A DNA stretch of 64,000 bases from Paenibacillus sp. FSL K6-1330 (GTDB taxonomy: Bacteria > Bacillota > Bacilli > Paenibacillales > Paenibacillaceae). The stretch spans positions 3,981,501 through 4,045,500 of the forward strand of contig NZ_CP150269.1 in NCBI RefSeq assembly GCF_037976825.1, given 5' to 3'. The notes beneath the pieces are model-generated. The model saw only the letters and a list, made by a program, of their open reading frames with translations. It made no database searches and had not been told where the DNA came from. The stretch's first letter is position 1; each line of letters opens with the position of its first letter. Position numbers and translations under genes: made by a program. Positions 52,141 through 61,396 of this stretch are shown in pieces.

Positions 52141-53451
52141 CTATCTGCGCTTGCGGAATGAGGAGGGCATAATCTGCATTTGTTCCCGATACTTCGCAAC
52201 CGTTCTGCGAGACAGCCGGATTCCCTCCGCTCGCAGCATATCCGCCATATGCTGGTCCGAATAGGGAATGTTTTTATTTTCGGCGTCGATAAGCTCCTTG
52301 ATTCGGGCTTTAACACTCCGGGAGGATACACCGCTACCGCCCGTCGTCGATAGTCTAGCGGAGAAAAAATATTTCAGAGGGAGCACACCATGCGGCGTAA
52401 GTACGAATTTACCGTTCACCGCCCGGCTAACGGTCGATTCATGCAGGTCCAGTTTGGTGGATATCGTATTCATCTTCATCGGTGCAATTCCCTTGATTCC
52501 TTCAACCAGAAACTGTCCCTGCTCCTCCATAATGGCATTGACGACCCTCATCAGCGTCCGGTTCCTCTTCTCCAAGCTCCGAACCAGCCAACGGGCAGAT
52601 CGGACGCAGCTGCTCAAATACGAAGTGGCTTCGGCTGATCCCCGCAACTTAACCCATTCTCGGGAGGAGTTGTTAATGGAGAGCTTGGGGAGATTTTCCG
52701 GATGGATCGACACTATGAAGCCACCCTCATAGTATTCGACGATCGCATCCGGAACGATATACTCTGGCTCGAACGAGGCATACGCCAGCCCCGGACGAGG
52801 ATTCAATCCGCGAATATATTCCGATGCCGTCCTTGCCGTCTCCATGGGTATGTTCAAAGCCATTGCGATCTTCTCCAGCTTCCCGTATGCCAGCTCCGAC
52901 ATATACCGGTCTACGACTTCATACGCATACGGAGCGGCCGCCGGATCTCTATTAATCTGCAGCAGCAGGCATTCACTCAAATCTCTGCAGCCGACACCGG
53001 CAGGCTCTAACGATTGCAATGCCTCATGGGCGCTCCGAATAAGCTCTTCTGATACGTCAAGCTTCCTTCTGATTTCGGTGATCGGGATATCCAGATATCC
53101 GTCATCCCTTAGATTCCCCGCCATAAATGCCGCAATTCGGTATACCTCCCTTGGCAAGGGGAGCATACGCAGTTGGCTCCTAAGCCTTGACTCCAACGTG
53201 TCCTGCGACTGCCTTGCGTTCCGTAATGGGTCCATCTCGTACCCATTGCTGATTGTGGCCCTTCTCCTGTAGCCATAAGCGTCGTAATCCCGTCTGAATT
53301 CGAGTTCAAGGACCGGGTTTTCAGCTTCCTGCTCCTGTAAATAACGGACCAGGTCTTCGGCGGACATGGTTAATATATGAATCGATTGCTTCAGTTCAGG
53401 AGTTATTGCCAGCTTCGTGCTTTGGTCTTGCACTAATTGATAGCTCAGCAA
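52141..53451 (-). CDS. rpoN: RNA polymerase sigma-54 factor
   Basis: Alternative sigma factor of 436 residues that directs RNA polymerase to -24/-12 promoters and needs an AAA+ activator. Region I is present at the N-terminus (QLVQDQSTKLAITPELKQSI, Gln-rich), the core-binding domain follows (LEPAGVGCRDLSECLLLQI), and the C-terminal RpoN box reads SRRTVAKYREQ, close to the ARRTVAKYRE consensus. It lies beside P5C dehydrogenase, proline dehydrogenase and their enhancer-binding protein, with three -24/-12 promoters within 5 kb. The start at 53451 has GAGGAGGAGAAT upstream. Confidence 0.95.
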   Translation of the reverse strand: MLSYQLVQDQSTKLAITPELKQSIHILTMSAEDLVRYLQEQEAENPVLELEFRRDYDAYGYRRRATISNGYEMDPLRNARQSQDTLESRLRSQLRMLPLPREVYRIAAFMAGNLRDDGYLDIPITEIRRKLDVSEELIRSAHEALQSLEPAGVGCRDLSECLLLQINRDPAAAPYAYEVVDRYMSELAYGKLEKIAMALNIPMETARTASEYIRGLNPRPGLAYASFEPEYIVPDAIVEYYEGGFIVSIHPENLPKLSINNSSREWVKLRGSAEATSYLSSCVRSARWLVRSLEKRNRTLMRVVNAIMEEQGQFLVEGIKGIAPMKMNTISTKLDLHESTVSRAVNGKFVLTPHGVLPLKYFFSARLSTTGGSGVSSRSVKARIKELIDAENKNIPYSDQHMADMLRAEGIRLSRRTVAKYREQMQIMPSSFRKRR

Positions 53452-53545
53452 CAGATTCTCCTCCTCCCGCAGGCTCTCTTCAATGAATATACTGTTCCCT
53501 CTTGACTATACTCAAAAACATTCGAAATGAACATCATGATTTCGT

Positions 53546-53561
53546 GTCTAATATTTTAGAC
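53546..53561. promoter_or_regulatory. Candidate enhancer site for the local activator (downstream of P5CDH)
   Basis: GTCTAATATTTTAGAC is a perfect palindrome around TATT. Thirteen of its bases recur at 58105-58120 behind the activator gene. It lies beyond the 3' end of the P5CDH gene, a downstream location used by RocR-type activators in Bacillus. Confidence 0.6.
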
Positions 53562-53598
53562 TATATATGATATGTTGAGCGTTTTGATGTTCATCCTG

Positions 53599-55146
53599 CT
53601 AGAAGCGCTCAGCTACCAGCTTTGCCTGCGTAAACAACAGCAAATAATCCCGACCGCCGGCTTTTGAATCCGTGCCTGACATATTAAATCCGCCGAACGG
53701 ATGCGTTCCGACCAAGGCGCCAGTGCATTTGCGATTGAAATACAGATTGCCAACGAAAAGTTCGCGTCTTGCCGTCTCCAGATTCGGCCCGCTACGAGAA
53801 ATGACGGCACCGGTCAAGCCATAATCCGTATTGTTGGCATACGCCACCGCCTCATCAAAGGTTTGCGCCTTCGTGAATGTAACTACCGGACCGAATATTT
53901 CTTCCCGCGAAATCCGGGCATTCGGGTCTACATCCGCGAAAATCGTCGGTTCGATGAAGTATCCGTTCGGATCTCCTGTGCCGCCACCAAGGACCAAGCG
54001 TCCTTCCTGTTTTCCGATTTCGATATACTCCTGAATTTTGAGGTATGCCTTTTCATCAATAACAGGACCTACATCGGTTGCGGCGGCTGCCGGGATACCC
54101 ATTACCAGCTGACTTGCCCGCTCCACTACACGCTGCAGCACGATGTCGTAGACTTTCTCATGGACGATAGCCCTGGAACAAGCCGAACACTTCTGCCCGG
54201 AGAAACCGAAGGCGGACAGCGTTATGGCGTCCACCGCCAGATCGAGGTCTGCATCCTGATCAACGATGATCGCATCTTTGCCGCCCATTTCCGCAATGAC
54301 ACGTTTGATCCATTTTTGCCCAGGCTGCGTCTTGGCCGCCCGTTCATTGATGCGGAGTCCAACATCGCGGGAGCCTGTAAAGCTGACGAAACGGGTCAGT
54401 GGGTGATCAACAAGGTAATCGCCGACCTCTCCACCCGGTCCAGGAACGAAGTTGACGACGCCTGACGGCAACCCCACCTCTTCGAGCAGTGCCATAAATT
54501 TGGCAGCGATGACAGGTGTTGGACTGGCCGGTTTAAGGACGACGGTATTCCCGGATACAACGGCAGCCATCGTCATGCCTGCCATAATGGCCAATGGAAA
54601 GTTCCATGGCGGAATGATGACACCGACGCCTAAAGGCAGATAATACAGCTCATTCTCTTCTTCCTGGCTAACCGTTAATGGCTGCGGCTGGCTAAGCCGC
54701 TGTATCTCGCGTCCATAGAACTCCAGGAAATCGATCGCCTCCGCCGTTTCAACATCCGCTTCTACCCGGGTCTTCCCAGCCTCAAATGTCATCAAGGCAG
54801 AAAATTCATGTCTGCGCCGGCGCAAAATAGCTGCTGCCCGGAATAAATAACGTGCACGCTCATTCGGATCAGTCCGCTTCCAAGTCTCAAATGCAGCTGC
54901 AGCCGCCTGCATTGCCTGCTCCGCATATTGTACATTCGCCTGAGATACGATACCGACCACCTGAGCTTTATTCGCAGGGTTAATGGAGACGGCTTTGTGC
55001 TCAGTCATGATGCGCTCACCTCCGATGATTAGCGGATACTCTTTGCCAAGTCCTGCCTCCGTCTGCTCAAGTACGCGGTCATATTCCGCATTGTTACGCT
55101 CATCCTTAAAGTTAACAAACGACTCGTTCCTGAATTCAGTTCTCAT
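53599..55146 (-). CDS. rocA: L-glutamate gamma-semialdehyde (1-pyrroline-5-carboxylate) dehydrogenase
   Basis: NAD-dependent enzyme of 515 residues converting glutamate semialdehyde to glutamate, the second step of proline and arginine breakdown. Aldehyde-dehydrogenase motifs are present: [20 protein letters not shown], the general-base Glu in [10 protein letters not shown] and the nucleophile Cys in [16 protein letters not shown]; length equals firmicute RocA/PutC. ATG 55146 is favoured with AAAGGGTGG upstream. It diverges from proline dehydrogenase, and its promoter is a perfect TGGCAC-N5-TTGC sigma-54 site. Confidence 0.95.
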   Translation of the reverse strand: MRTEFRNESFVNFKDERNNAEYDRVLEQTEAGLGKEYPLIIGGERIMTEHKAVSINPANKAQVVGIVSQANVQYAEQAMQAAAAAFETWKRTDPNERARYLFRAAAILRRRRHEFSALMTFEAGKTRVEADVETAEAIDFLEFYGREIQRLSQPQPLTVSQEEENELYYLPLGVGVIIPPWNFPLAIMAGMTMAAVVSGNTVVLKPASPTPVIAAKFMALLEEVGLPSGVVNFVPGPGGEVGDYLVDHPLTRFVSFTGSRDVGLRINERAAKTQPGQKWIKRVIAEMGGKDAIIVDQDADLDLAVDAITLSAFGFSGQKCSACSRAIVHEKVYDIVLQRVVERASQLVMGIPAAAATDVGPVIDEKAYLKIQEYIEIGKQEGRLVLGGGTGDPNGYFIEPTIFADVDPNARISREEIFGPVVTFTKAQTFDEAVAYANNTDYGLTGAVISRSGPNLETARRELFVGNLYFNRKCTGALVGTHPFGGFNMSGTDSKAGGRDYLLLFTQAKLVAERF

Positions 55147-55222
55147 AATTATTACCCACCCTTTTTCGTGTGATTTGGGTAGAATCGTCAAACCCTATTC
55201 CACCGGTCCTCTTGGATAATAA

Positions 55223-55237
55223 GCAATTATCGTGCCA
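55223..55237 (-). promoter_or_regulatory. Consensus sigma-54 promoter of rocA-like gene
   Basis: On the minus strand, TGGCAC-GATAA-TTGC matches the consensus exactly, about 75 bases before the P5CDH ATG. It is followed by the same TTATTATCC as the aspartase-like promoter. Confidence 0.9.
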
Positions 55238-55258
55238 ACTGTGCTTGTTTCTTTCGTC

Positions 55259-55273
55259 TGGAACGATTTTTGC
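55259..55273 (+). promoter_or_regulatory. Sigma-54 promoter of proline dehydrogenase gene
   Basis: TGGAAC-GATTT-TTGC differs from the consensus at one position of the -24 element. It is 65 bases upstream of the GTG start and only 22 bases from the divergent rocA promoter. Confidence 0.82.
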
Positions 55274-55337
55274 TTGCAGTTAAACCTGGTAAAGATTCAT
55301 TGCACGAGCAATGACAGCCTGAAAGGAGAAATCAACC

Positions 55338-56258
55338 GTGGATAGTACTGAACTCTATCGAAAAGTATTATTATCAGTTTCCGGCAATAAGCTGGTCGAG
55401 CATCTTGCCCTTCGGTACGGCCGTAAATTAGCAGCTAAATTCATTGCAGGTAACAGCTTGGAGGAAGCGTTGGATGAAATTGAGAGGTTGAACGAGAAAG
55501 GGATCATCGTCACATTGGATCATTTGGGGGAGGGAATCACACAGTTATCGGAAGCTGCAGGCTACAGAGAGGAATATATACGCTTAATTAATGGGATCGC
55601 CATGCGGAAGGTGAACTCCAACGTATCACTGAAGCCAACGCAGATGGGCTTGGCCCTTGATCCAAAAGCATGCTATAGCAACATTCGGGACATCGTCATC
55701 CAAGCTGAACAAGATAACAATTTCGTACGGATCGATATGGAGGATTCTCCCTTTACACAAGCGACAATCGATATCGTTCTTCGCCTTCACGGGGAGGGAT
55801 TAACCAATGTCGGGACTGTGATTCAAGCCTACTTGCTGCGTTCACGCGAAGATGTGAAGCGATTGATTGAAGCTGGTGTAAACCTCCGTCTCGTAAAAGG
55901 AGCGTACAAGGAGCCGGCATCCGTTGCCTATCAGCAAATGAGCGAAGTCATCGATAACTTCAAAGACCTCATTCAAATGCACCTTGACCAAGGCGTGTAC
56001 ACCGCCATTGCTTCGCATGATGATCGCATCATCGATTGGGTCAAGGGATATGCTCTTAAGAACGGCATCCCGAACGATGCCTACGAATTCCAGATGTTGT
56101 ACGGCCTGCGAATGAACGACCAGGCGCAATTGGCGAAGGAAGGCCACCGAATCCGCTGCTATATGCCCTACGGCAGCATGTGGTACCCGTACTACACCCG
56201 ACGTCTGGCAGAAAAGCCTGCTAATCTATGGATGGTCGTCAAAAATATGTTCAAATGA
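55338..56258 (+). CDS. putB: Proline dehydrogenase (PutB/FadM type)
   Basis: FAD-dependent enzyme of 306 residues oxidising proline to pyrroline-5-carboxylate. The TIM-barrel features are seen as VTLDHLGEGI, NVSLKPTQMGL, VRIDMEDSPF, VNLRLVKGAYKEPASVAYQ, ASHDDRII and YEFQMLYGLRMNDQ, with the C-terminal RRLAEKPANLWM typical of monofunctional firmicute enzymes. GTG at 55338 follows AAAGGAGA by eight bases. It is transcribed away from P5C dehydrogenase through a sigma-54 promoter, and the activator gene follows in the same direction. Confidence 0.95.
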   Translation: MDSTELYRKVLLSVSGNKLVEHLALRYGRKLAAKFIAGNSLEEALDEIERLNEKGIIVTLDHLGEGITQLSEAAGYREEYIRLINGIAMRKVNSNVSLKPTQMGLALDPKACYSNIRDIVIQAEQDNNFVRIDMEDSPFTQATIDIVLRLHGEGLTNVGTVIQAYLLRSREDVKRLIEAGVNLRLVKGAYKEPASVAYQQMSEVIDNFKDLIQMHLDQGVYTAIASHDDRIIDWVKGYALKNGIPNDAYEFQMLYGLRMNDQAQLAKEGHRIRCYMPYGSMWYPYYTRRLAEKPANLWMVVKNMFK

Positions 56259-56287
56259 TTTACACTGGAAAACAGGCCCGGTATAAT
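56259..56287 (+). promoter_or_regulatory. SigA-type promoter of the activator gene
   Basis: TTTACA and TATAAT are 17 bases apart, starting exactly at the putB stop; transcription would begin near 56294. The activator is thus probably made independently of sigma-54. Confidence 0.7.
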
Positions 56288-56343
56288 GGCCCTAGTACCA
56301 GATTGTAAGCATTTACATTTCCCATAAAATAGGGGGCAATCGA

Positions 56344-58083
56344 ATGAAGCATCTATTGCCGGCCGTGGAGCATTTCATCCGCACGGACTGCATAATTGTA
56401 GATCTGACTGACCTTGTAGCCATCCGGGGTGCACGGATGGCCGCCGAGTTCACCCCTGTTTTTGTCAGGGATGAGTCCGGTCAATATGCACTGCTGCCTG
56501 TATCGGCAGCCGAAACCATTCTGAATGTTCAAGATATCCTGATCAACGTCAAGACAGTAAACACAGATGATCCGTTAACGAAAGTCTCTGCTGCCTTCAG
56601 CTCTTGTTCATTGGCGATCGTTCTTAACGACGGCAAGGCTGTCGGTTACCTTTCCGCACAGGATGTTATGGATGCGGTGGTGCAGGCTCACCGGGTGCTG
56701 GAGGCTTATTTTGCAACAACGCTGGATACCTTGGACCCGGACGTTGCCATTACGCTGATTGACGAGGAAGGATGTGTAGCCGTCTGGACGTCAGGAGCGG
56801 AGCATATATTCTCCATTCCGAAAGAGGATATCATCGGCAAGCCTGCTTCGGATTTCTTTCCCGTCGATCGTCTGCAGTCTCTTCGCACGCTCGAAACCGG
56901 CCAGCCCGCCCATAAAATGCAGCATCGGCCGCGGCACGACCTGTTCGTCCTAATTAATTCGAATCCGGTTACTCTCGAGGATCGGATTATTGGCGCCGTT
57001 GCGGCGGAATCAGACCTGACCACCCAAATGCGGCTGCATCAAGAGCTGCTGCAGATGACAAGCAAGGTCCATCATCTTCAGAAGGAAGTGGCCCTGCTGA
57101 ACCCTGCGGCAGACCCATTTCAGCATATCAAGGGAACGAGCCGCGCGATTAAACACAGTATCGAAACGATCAAGAAGATCAGTTCGACGAAAGCGACGGT
57201 GCTTATCCTGGGTGAGAGCGGTACCGGAAAAGAATTATTCGCGAAGGCGATCCACGAGTCCCGCGAGTCGATGAACGCCCCCTTCATTGCAATCAATTGC
57301 GGAGCCATACCAGCCGCACTGTTCGAGAGCGAATTATTTGGCTACGAACGGGGCGCTTTCTCAGGTGCAGACCCGAAAGGGAAGAAAGGGAAGATCGAAC
57401 TGGCCCGCGGCGGCACCCTATTCCTTGACGAGATCGGGGAAATGCCTCTTGATCTTCAGGTCAAGCTGCTGCGCGTGCTCCAAGAACGGAGTTACTTCCC
57501 GGTCGGCGGCACGAAGTTGCTGCAGGCCGACTGCCGGATTATCGCGGCCACAAACCGTGATTTGAAGCGAATGATTGATGACGGTAGCTTTCGCGAGGAC
57601 CTATATTACCGGCTAAACGTCGTAACTTTGGAGGTTCCCCCCTTACGCGCCCGCAAAGAAGATATTTACGAGCTGACACAGTCCTTTCTTCACGAATTCT
57701 CGCTCGTTTATGGCCGCCATATCCATTCGTTTACGCCGGAGGTATTCGAGGATTTGCTTCATTACGATTGGCCTGGCAACATCCGCGAGCTGCGCAACAC
57801 CATTGAGCGCCTCGTCATCTTCTCTACCGAAGGAGAGATTCGGCGCGAATATTTGCCAGACCATATTTATTCTGGCGATAAGAGTCCGCAGCCGGGAGAG
57901 GATGTTGGTCCAAGCACCGCACCCATCAACGGTGCTACTTACCAGGCTAGGCTTGACGAGTACGAACGGAACCTAATGCGTGAAGCGCTTGAAGCGGTCA
58001 ACGGGAACAAGTACACGCTGGCGAAGCAGCTCGGCATTTCGCGGGCTACGCTCTACAACAAGCTCAAACGGCTGAAACTGTGA
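56344..58083 (+). CDS. Sigma-54-dependent enhancer-binding activator with CBS-like and PAS domains
   Basis: AAA+ activator of 579 residues. An N-terminal CBS-like pair (about 10-115) and a PAS domain (about 120-225) precede the central ATPase with Walker A GESGTGKE (290-297), GAFSGA loop (337-342, Thr of the usual GAFTGA replaced by Ser), Walker B GGTLFLDEIGE and arginine finger REDLYYRLNV. A Fis-type helix-turn-helix (YTLAKQLGISRATLYNKLK) ends it. RocR-like proteins of this plan control arginine and proline catabolism. Sigma-54 promoters and candidate enhancer repeats flank it, and rpoN is 3 kb away. Confidence 0.93.
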   Translation: MKHLLPAVEHFIRTDCIIVDLTDLVAIRGARMAAEFTPVFVRDESGQYALLPVSAAETILNVQDILINVKTVNTDDPLTKVSAAFSSCSLAIVLNDGKAVGYLSAQDVMDAVVQAHRVLEAYFATTLDTLDPDVAITLIDEEGCVAVWTSGAEHIFSIPKEDIIGKPASDFFPVDRLQSLRTLETGQPAHKMQHRPRHDLFVLINSNPVTLEDRIIGAVAAESDLTTQMRLHQELLQMTSKVHHLQKEVALLNPAADPFQHIKGTSRAIKHSIETIKKISSTKATVLILGESGTGKELFAKAIHESRESMNAPFIAINCGAIPAALFESELFGYERGAFSGADPKGKKGKIELARGGTLFLDEIGEMPLDLQVKLLRVLQERSYFPVGGTKLLQADCRIIAATNRDLKRMIDDGSFREDLYYRLNVVTLEVPPLRARKEDIYELTQSFLHEFSLVYGRHIHSFTPEVFEDLLHYDWPGNIRELRNTIERLVIFSTEGEIRREYLPDHIYSGDKSPQPGEDVGPSTAPINGATYQARLDEYERNLMREALEAVNGNKYTLAKQLGISRATLYNKLKRLKL

Positions 58084-58100
58084 AGCTAGCTTGGATGGAC

Positions 58101-58141
58101 GAATGTCTAATATTTTGGACACTTCAATTTTGAATGTCTAA
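58101..58141. promoter_or_regulatory. Candidate enhancer repeats behind the activator gene
   Basis: GAATGTCTAA occurs at 58101-58110 and again at 58132-58141, 31 bases apart (three helical turns). The first lies in GTCTAATATTTTGGAC (58105-58120), nearly identical to the palindrome at 53546-53561. Confidence 0.6.
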
Positions 58142-58251
58142 AATTGCATACATAATGGAATTATCAGCCAATTATGAATCATACACGCTTGTACCTTGCT
58201 TTTCTTGCTGACTTCCATCGTATTGATCTGTTCATTATTTCCCAAAAACGA

Positions 58252-58283
58252 AAGGCAGCTGATCGTTTGATCAGCCGCCTCTT
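58252..58283. terminator. Terminator-like hairpin
   Basis: GGCAGCTGATC and GATCAGCCGCC pair around a short loop and are followed by TCTTTAT, about 170 bases past the activator stop. Confidence 0.65.
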
Positions 58284-58370
58284 TATCATGGTTCAACTAC
58301 CGTATCCAGTTAGCTAAATAAACTCTATTTCTCTAGCTTGTCATTGTTTGTTATTTCAACCTCTGACAGG

Positions 58371-58530
58371 CTAATCACGGATCTCAAGCTTTCGTTTCTG
58401 TAATCCATACAAACCGGCAGCAGCAATCGCTATAAAAATTGCGCTGGATGCTACGCCGAGTTGCAAGCCGTACCGGTTCGACCACCACATCTCCGACGAT
58501 GGGATCGATAATCTGTCCAGAGGCAAAAAA
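58371..58530 (-). pseudogene. C-terminal scrap of a membrane transporter
   Basis: Leftward frame reading SSEMWWSNRYGLQLGV, then a hydrophobic helix (ASSAIFIAIAAAGLYGLQ) and KRKLEIRD-stop. It resembles the last helix of an MFS-type transporter. It lacks a start and begins just after the stop of the stalk-domain gene. Confidence 0.5.
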
Positions 58531-58538
58531 GCAGCTTC

Positions 58539-59765
58539 TTATTTCATGTCCTTCCAGCTTTTGAAATCGTGAATGGCGAAGCCGGCATAGCTTGTGTAGT
58601 GCGCCAATTGATTATGGGCGGACTGCAACTCTTTTTCCATCACTTCGCTGCTCATGGAATAGAATGAGACCCGCGGCCCCTCTTTGCTTTCGAGCGTTTC
58701 TACAGCAACAACAACTTTCTTCTTCAACGTGGAGGCTTCTCTCAGTATGGCCTGCGCATTCTTCACAATTCCATTGCTGCCTAACGCATAATTCCGATAA
58801 TTCATGATGACTAGGCAATCGAACTTCTCTAGCATCCATGCGCTCATACTGTAATCCTTCCCCGGTACATTAATCGTATTTAGCCAAAACGGAACGTCGA
58901 TCGCAATGTTCAAGCCGCTCCCTTTGGTTTCTTTCTCGATCAGTCTCAAATTGTCCATCCAGCATTCAAGAATCGTCTTATTGTCCTTCGTCCATTCACT
59001 TAGCGCATAAGGTTCAATATCGAAATGCAATCCCGAAAAGCTTGCTTCCGGGCCAACAGCGGCGTTATAGGCTTTAACCCACGCTATAAATTTTTGAATA
59101 TCCTCCTGCTTAGACCTATAGGCCCATTCGGGACGACCCTCAAGTGCCTCCACTTGAATTCCTTCGCTCTTCGCTTTTCGAATAAAACCCTCATATATTG
59201 CTGGATCTATGTCTCTATCAACCTGAAGGTAAATATCCGTTATCCCTTTTATTCTTGCAAAACTTATAATTTTATCTTGATCCTGTTTCAGGATGTTGCT
59301 ATCCCATATCCATGTTCCTTTCGGAGCACGAGCCACTGAGGTCATGACGCTCACCAGATTGAGTGAAGGTTGCCAATCCACAATTGCATGCAAGGCTTCA
59401 CTAATAAAGCGAAGCGGAACCATCGTGCGACCGTTTTTGAGCACCGCCGACCCTTCAAAATCTACTCTTTTTCCATTCACCAGTGCATGATTATCGCCAA
59501 TCATCAATATAATGATGTCACGGTTAAGCAAGATCGTGATTTGTTTTAATTTTCCGCTCCATTTCGTAGTAGCTCCGAGCTTGTCGGATACAAAAGCAAG
59601 TGGAACCATCGTAAGGTTGGTTTTTTGATCGACGTATGGGTGTTCATCTGGGAATTGAACTTCACGGCCATCCACGGATACTCGGACTTCAGAAGCGTAG
59701 GTAGCGGGGGTAAACGCAGCTAAACATAGCATGATAGCTAACGTGCATACTAGCAATTTTCTCAT
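58539..59765 (-). CDS. Secreted protein with copper amine oxidase-like stalk domain and TIM-barrel-like domain
   Basis: Exported protein of 408 residues: signal peptide (about 1-25, ending TYASE), then two copies of the copper-amine-oxidase N-terminal-like stalk repeat (VPLAFVSDKLGATTKW and TMVPLRFISEALHAIVDW) common in Paenibacillus surface proteins. A C-terminal domain follows (GTWIWDSNIL, TDIYLQVDRDI, FSGLHFDIEPYALSEW, CLVIMNYRNYA) resembling a glycosidase TIM barrel with an acidic pair in HFDIEP. ATG 59765 has GAGGAAG six bases upstream. Likely acts on cell-wall or environmental glycans; substrate unknown. Confidence 0.82.
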   Translation of the reverse strand: MRKLLVCTLAIMLCLAAFTPATYASEVRVSVDGREVQFPDEHPYVDQKTNLTMVPLAFVSDKLGATTKWSGKLKQITILLNRDIIILMIGDNHALVNGKRVDFEGSAVLKNGRTMVPLRFISEALHAIVDWQPSLNLVSVMTSVARAPKGTWIWDSNILKQDQDKIISFARIKGITDIYLQVDRDIDPAIYEGFIRKAKSEGIQVEALEGRPEWAYRSKQEDIQKFIAWVKAYNAAVGPEASFSGLHFDIEPYALSEWTKDNKTILECWMDNLRLIEKETKGSGLNIAIDVPFWLNTINVPGKDYSMSAWMLEKFDCLVIMNYRNYALGSNGIVKNAQAILREASTLKKKVVVAVETLESKEGPRVSFYSMSSEVMEKELQSAHNQLAHYTSYAGFAIHDFKSWKDMK

Positions 59766-59854
59766 GTGTGACTTCCTCATCTTATTTTTTTATTTTCCTT
59801 ACTGTGCATGCAATGTTCGACTATGAGATTATAAGGTATGTAATAATTGGTAAC

Positions 59855-59888
59855 AAGAACAACGACGCAACGAAGCGTCGTTGTTCTT
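59855..59888. terminator. Perfect 14-bp stem terminator
   Basis: AAGAACAACGACGC and its exact complement surround a 6-base loop. It lies upstream of the stalk-protein gene and downstream of the next leftward gene's 3' end, ending the transcript from 60375. Confidence 0.8.
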
Positions 59889-59994
59889 CTGATACTTCCA
59901 AGTTATATATGGAATTTCGGTTTCCAGCGTTATTTTTTGAGCGTAATCCTACAGGCTCCTTGATCCAGTATCGTTTTACGCCGAGAGCCGCATT

Positions 59995-60375
59995 TCACTT
60001 AAAATTTATTGTGTGAACCTCAAGAGCTTCTATAGCTGCTTCAATAGAAGCAATGCGTCTTTCAAGTAATGTCTTTTGAGGACTACCTTCTTTAGCGTTT
60101 TCATGCTGTTTTTCTACAGATGGAAGAATACCAATTATAACTTTTCGGGCTTCAAGGATGTTTTCCTTTTCGTATGAAAAATCTGCTCCATGCCAAGCAT
60201 TTTCTAGACTATCTAAGGCGATTTTCACTGCATCCAGTCGTTTCTTAACGAGGGTTGCGTTTGATCCTTTCCCAATCATATTCTTGTAGGCATTTTCGAG
60301 TTTGCTTAAAGTTGACTGCATCGATTTTATCAACAATGTTTGGCGTTCTGGACTAACAGCTTTCAATTTTCTCAC
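59995..60375 (-). CDS. Hypothetical helical protein
   Basis: Protein of 126 residues, almost entirely helical and charged (RQTLLIKSMQSTLSKLENAY, KKRLDAVKIALDSLENAW, LLERRIASIEAAIEALEV), with heptad-like spacing that suggests coiled coil. GTG at 60375 follows GGGAG by six bases. No known domain was recognised. Its terminator is the 14-bp stem at 59855. It shows no sign of export. Confidence 0.72.
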   Translation of the reverse strand: MRKLKAVSPERQTLLIKSMQSTLSKLENAYKNMIGKGSNATLVKKRLDAVKIALDSLENAWHGADFSYEKENILEARKVIIGILPSVEKQHENAKEGSPQKTLLERRIASIEAAIEALEVHTINFK

Positions 60376-61010
60376 TCCTCACTCCCTTATGTATTGTACT
60401 CAACGTAAGGTGCTGATCCCATAGGTCGCTGCACCCAACTCGTGAGCAGTTACATGCGTCACAGCCAGGGCCTGCCCGTTGAGCCTGTGCTGCGTTAGCT
60501 TCAAAGGCGGCCTTACTTGATTGAGTTCAATCACTCGACAATGGCGGTCTTCATTTGGTTGTGTTTGCTCGAAATAATGTAGCTCATGTTGTGCGCAATC
60601 GACTGCCTATATCGTAAGAAGCGGATAATCCGAATCTGTCAATGTACCGCCCGACTCATAATGACGAAGCTAGGGGCTCCCATTACAATCCGCTTCCTTT
60701 TGATTCCAATATAAGTGTACAACATTTATGCAAGTGCAAAGATAAAACTGACATTCCCTTCATTTCCCTAATATCAATATAAAAAGATTATCGAAGTACT
60801 TTAATGTTTTCTCTAAAGATTGTTTGAATCATATGAGGTACATTAGATCATTCTCCTCTACTTGTAATGACTCAATTATGGCTACAAAAATGATCTATCA
60901 GGCTATTCGGCTTTGTTGATGTGTTTTTCAACTATAGTGTCCTTTAGCTAAATAATCTGTTGATGTTATTCAATTAGAAGCTCTTGTCATCGAGTCACGA
61001 CAAGAACTTA
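60376..61010. other. Region with a decayed coding fragment and no intact gene
   Basis: A leftward frame at 60402-60700 reads ESGGTLTDSDYPLLTI-stop-AVDCAQHELHYFEQTQ and continues LKLTQHRLNGQALAVTHVTA to a stop at 60402, with two or more in-frame stops. It looks like a pseudogene of unidentified family. The remaining AT-rich part up to 61010 shows nothing recognisable. Confidence 0.5.
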
Positions 61011-61076
61011 TATACTTAAAAGAAAAAAGCCGCATAGAATGCGACTTACACAGTTTTCATGTTCTTGTCGTCCGAC
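61011..61076 (-). repeat. Repeat copy B with A-tract hairpin
   Basis: On the minus strand: GTCGGACGACAAGAACATG, a spacer, then AGTCGCAT-TCT-ATGCGGCT and a T tract, ending TTTTAAG. It matches copy A at 3350-3416 over its length. It begins where the virginiamycin-lyase remnant loses homology. Confidence 0.6.
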
Positions 61077-61396
61077 AATTCAGTGTTGGAATTGGAAATT
61101 CTGTTACATCACCTTCGGTGGCTATTCTGCCGACCGAATTACCTCGATTCTGCGTAAACCATAATGCCCCGTTTGGGCCGGGAACAATAAATGAAGGAAA
61201 TGAGTCTGAATTAGGCAACTCAAATTCGGTCATCTCCCCCGATGTGGTTAACCTTCCGATTCTGCCGCTATTCATTTCCGTAAACCAAATCGCACCTTCC
61301 CGATCTTCCGTCATGCGGAAAGGCGCTATTGGCTTGATACTCGGTAAACCGCAAGTCCCGATCCGATCCGATTGCCCCGTTGTTCCGTTATTCTGA
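61057..61396 (-). pseudogene. Fragment of a virginiamycin B lyase-like (Vgb) beta-propeller
   Basis: The frame contains propeller blades of the Vgb family: [30 protein letters not shown] and [20 protein letters not shown], then EFPIPT. The family is about 290 residues; only some 110 remain, without start, and the C-terminus changes at the repeat element. The active-site region cannot be complete. Confidence 0.82.
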
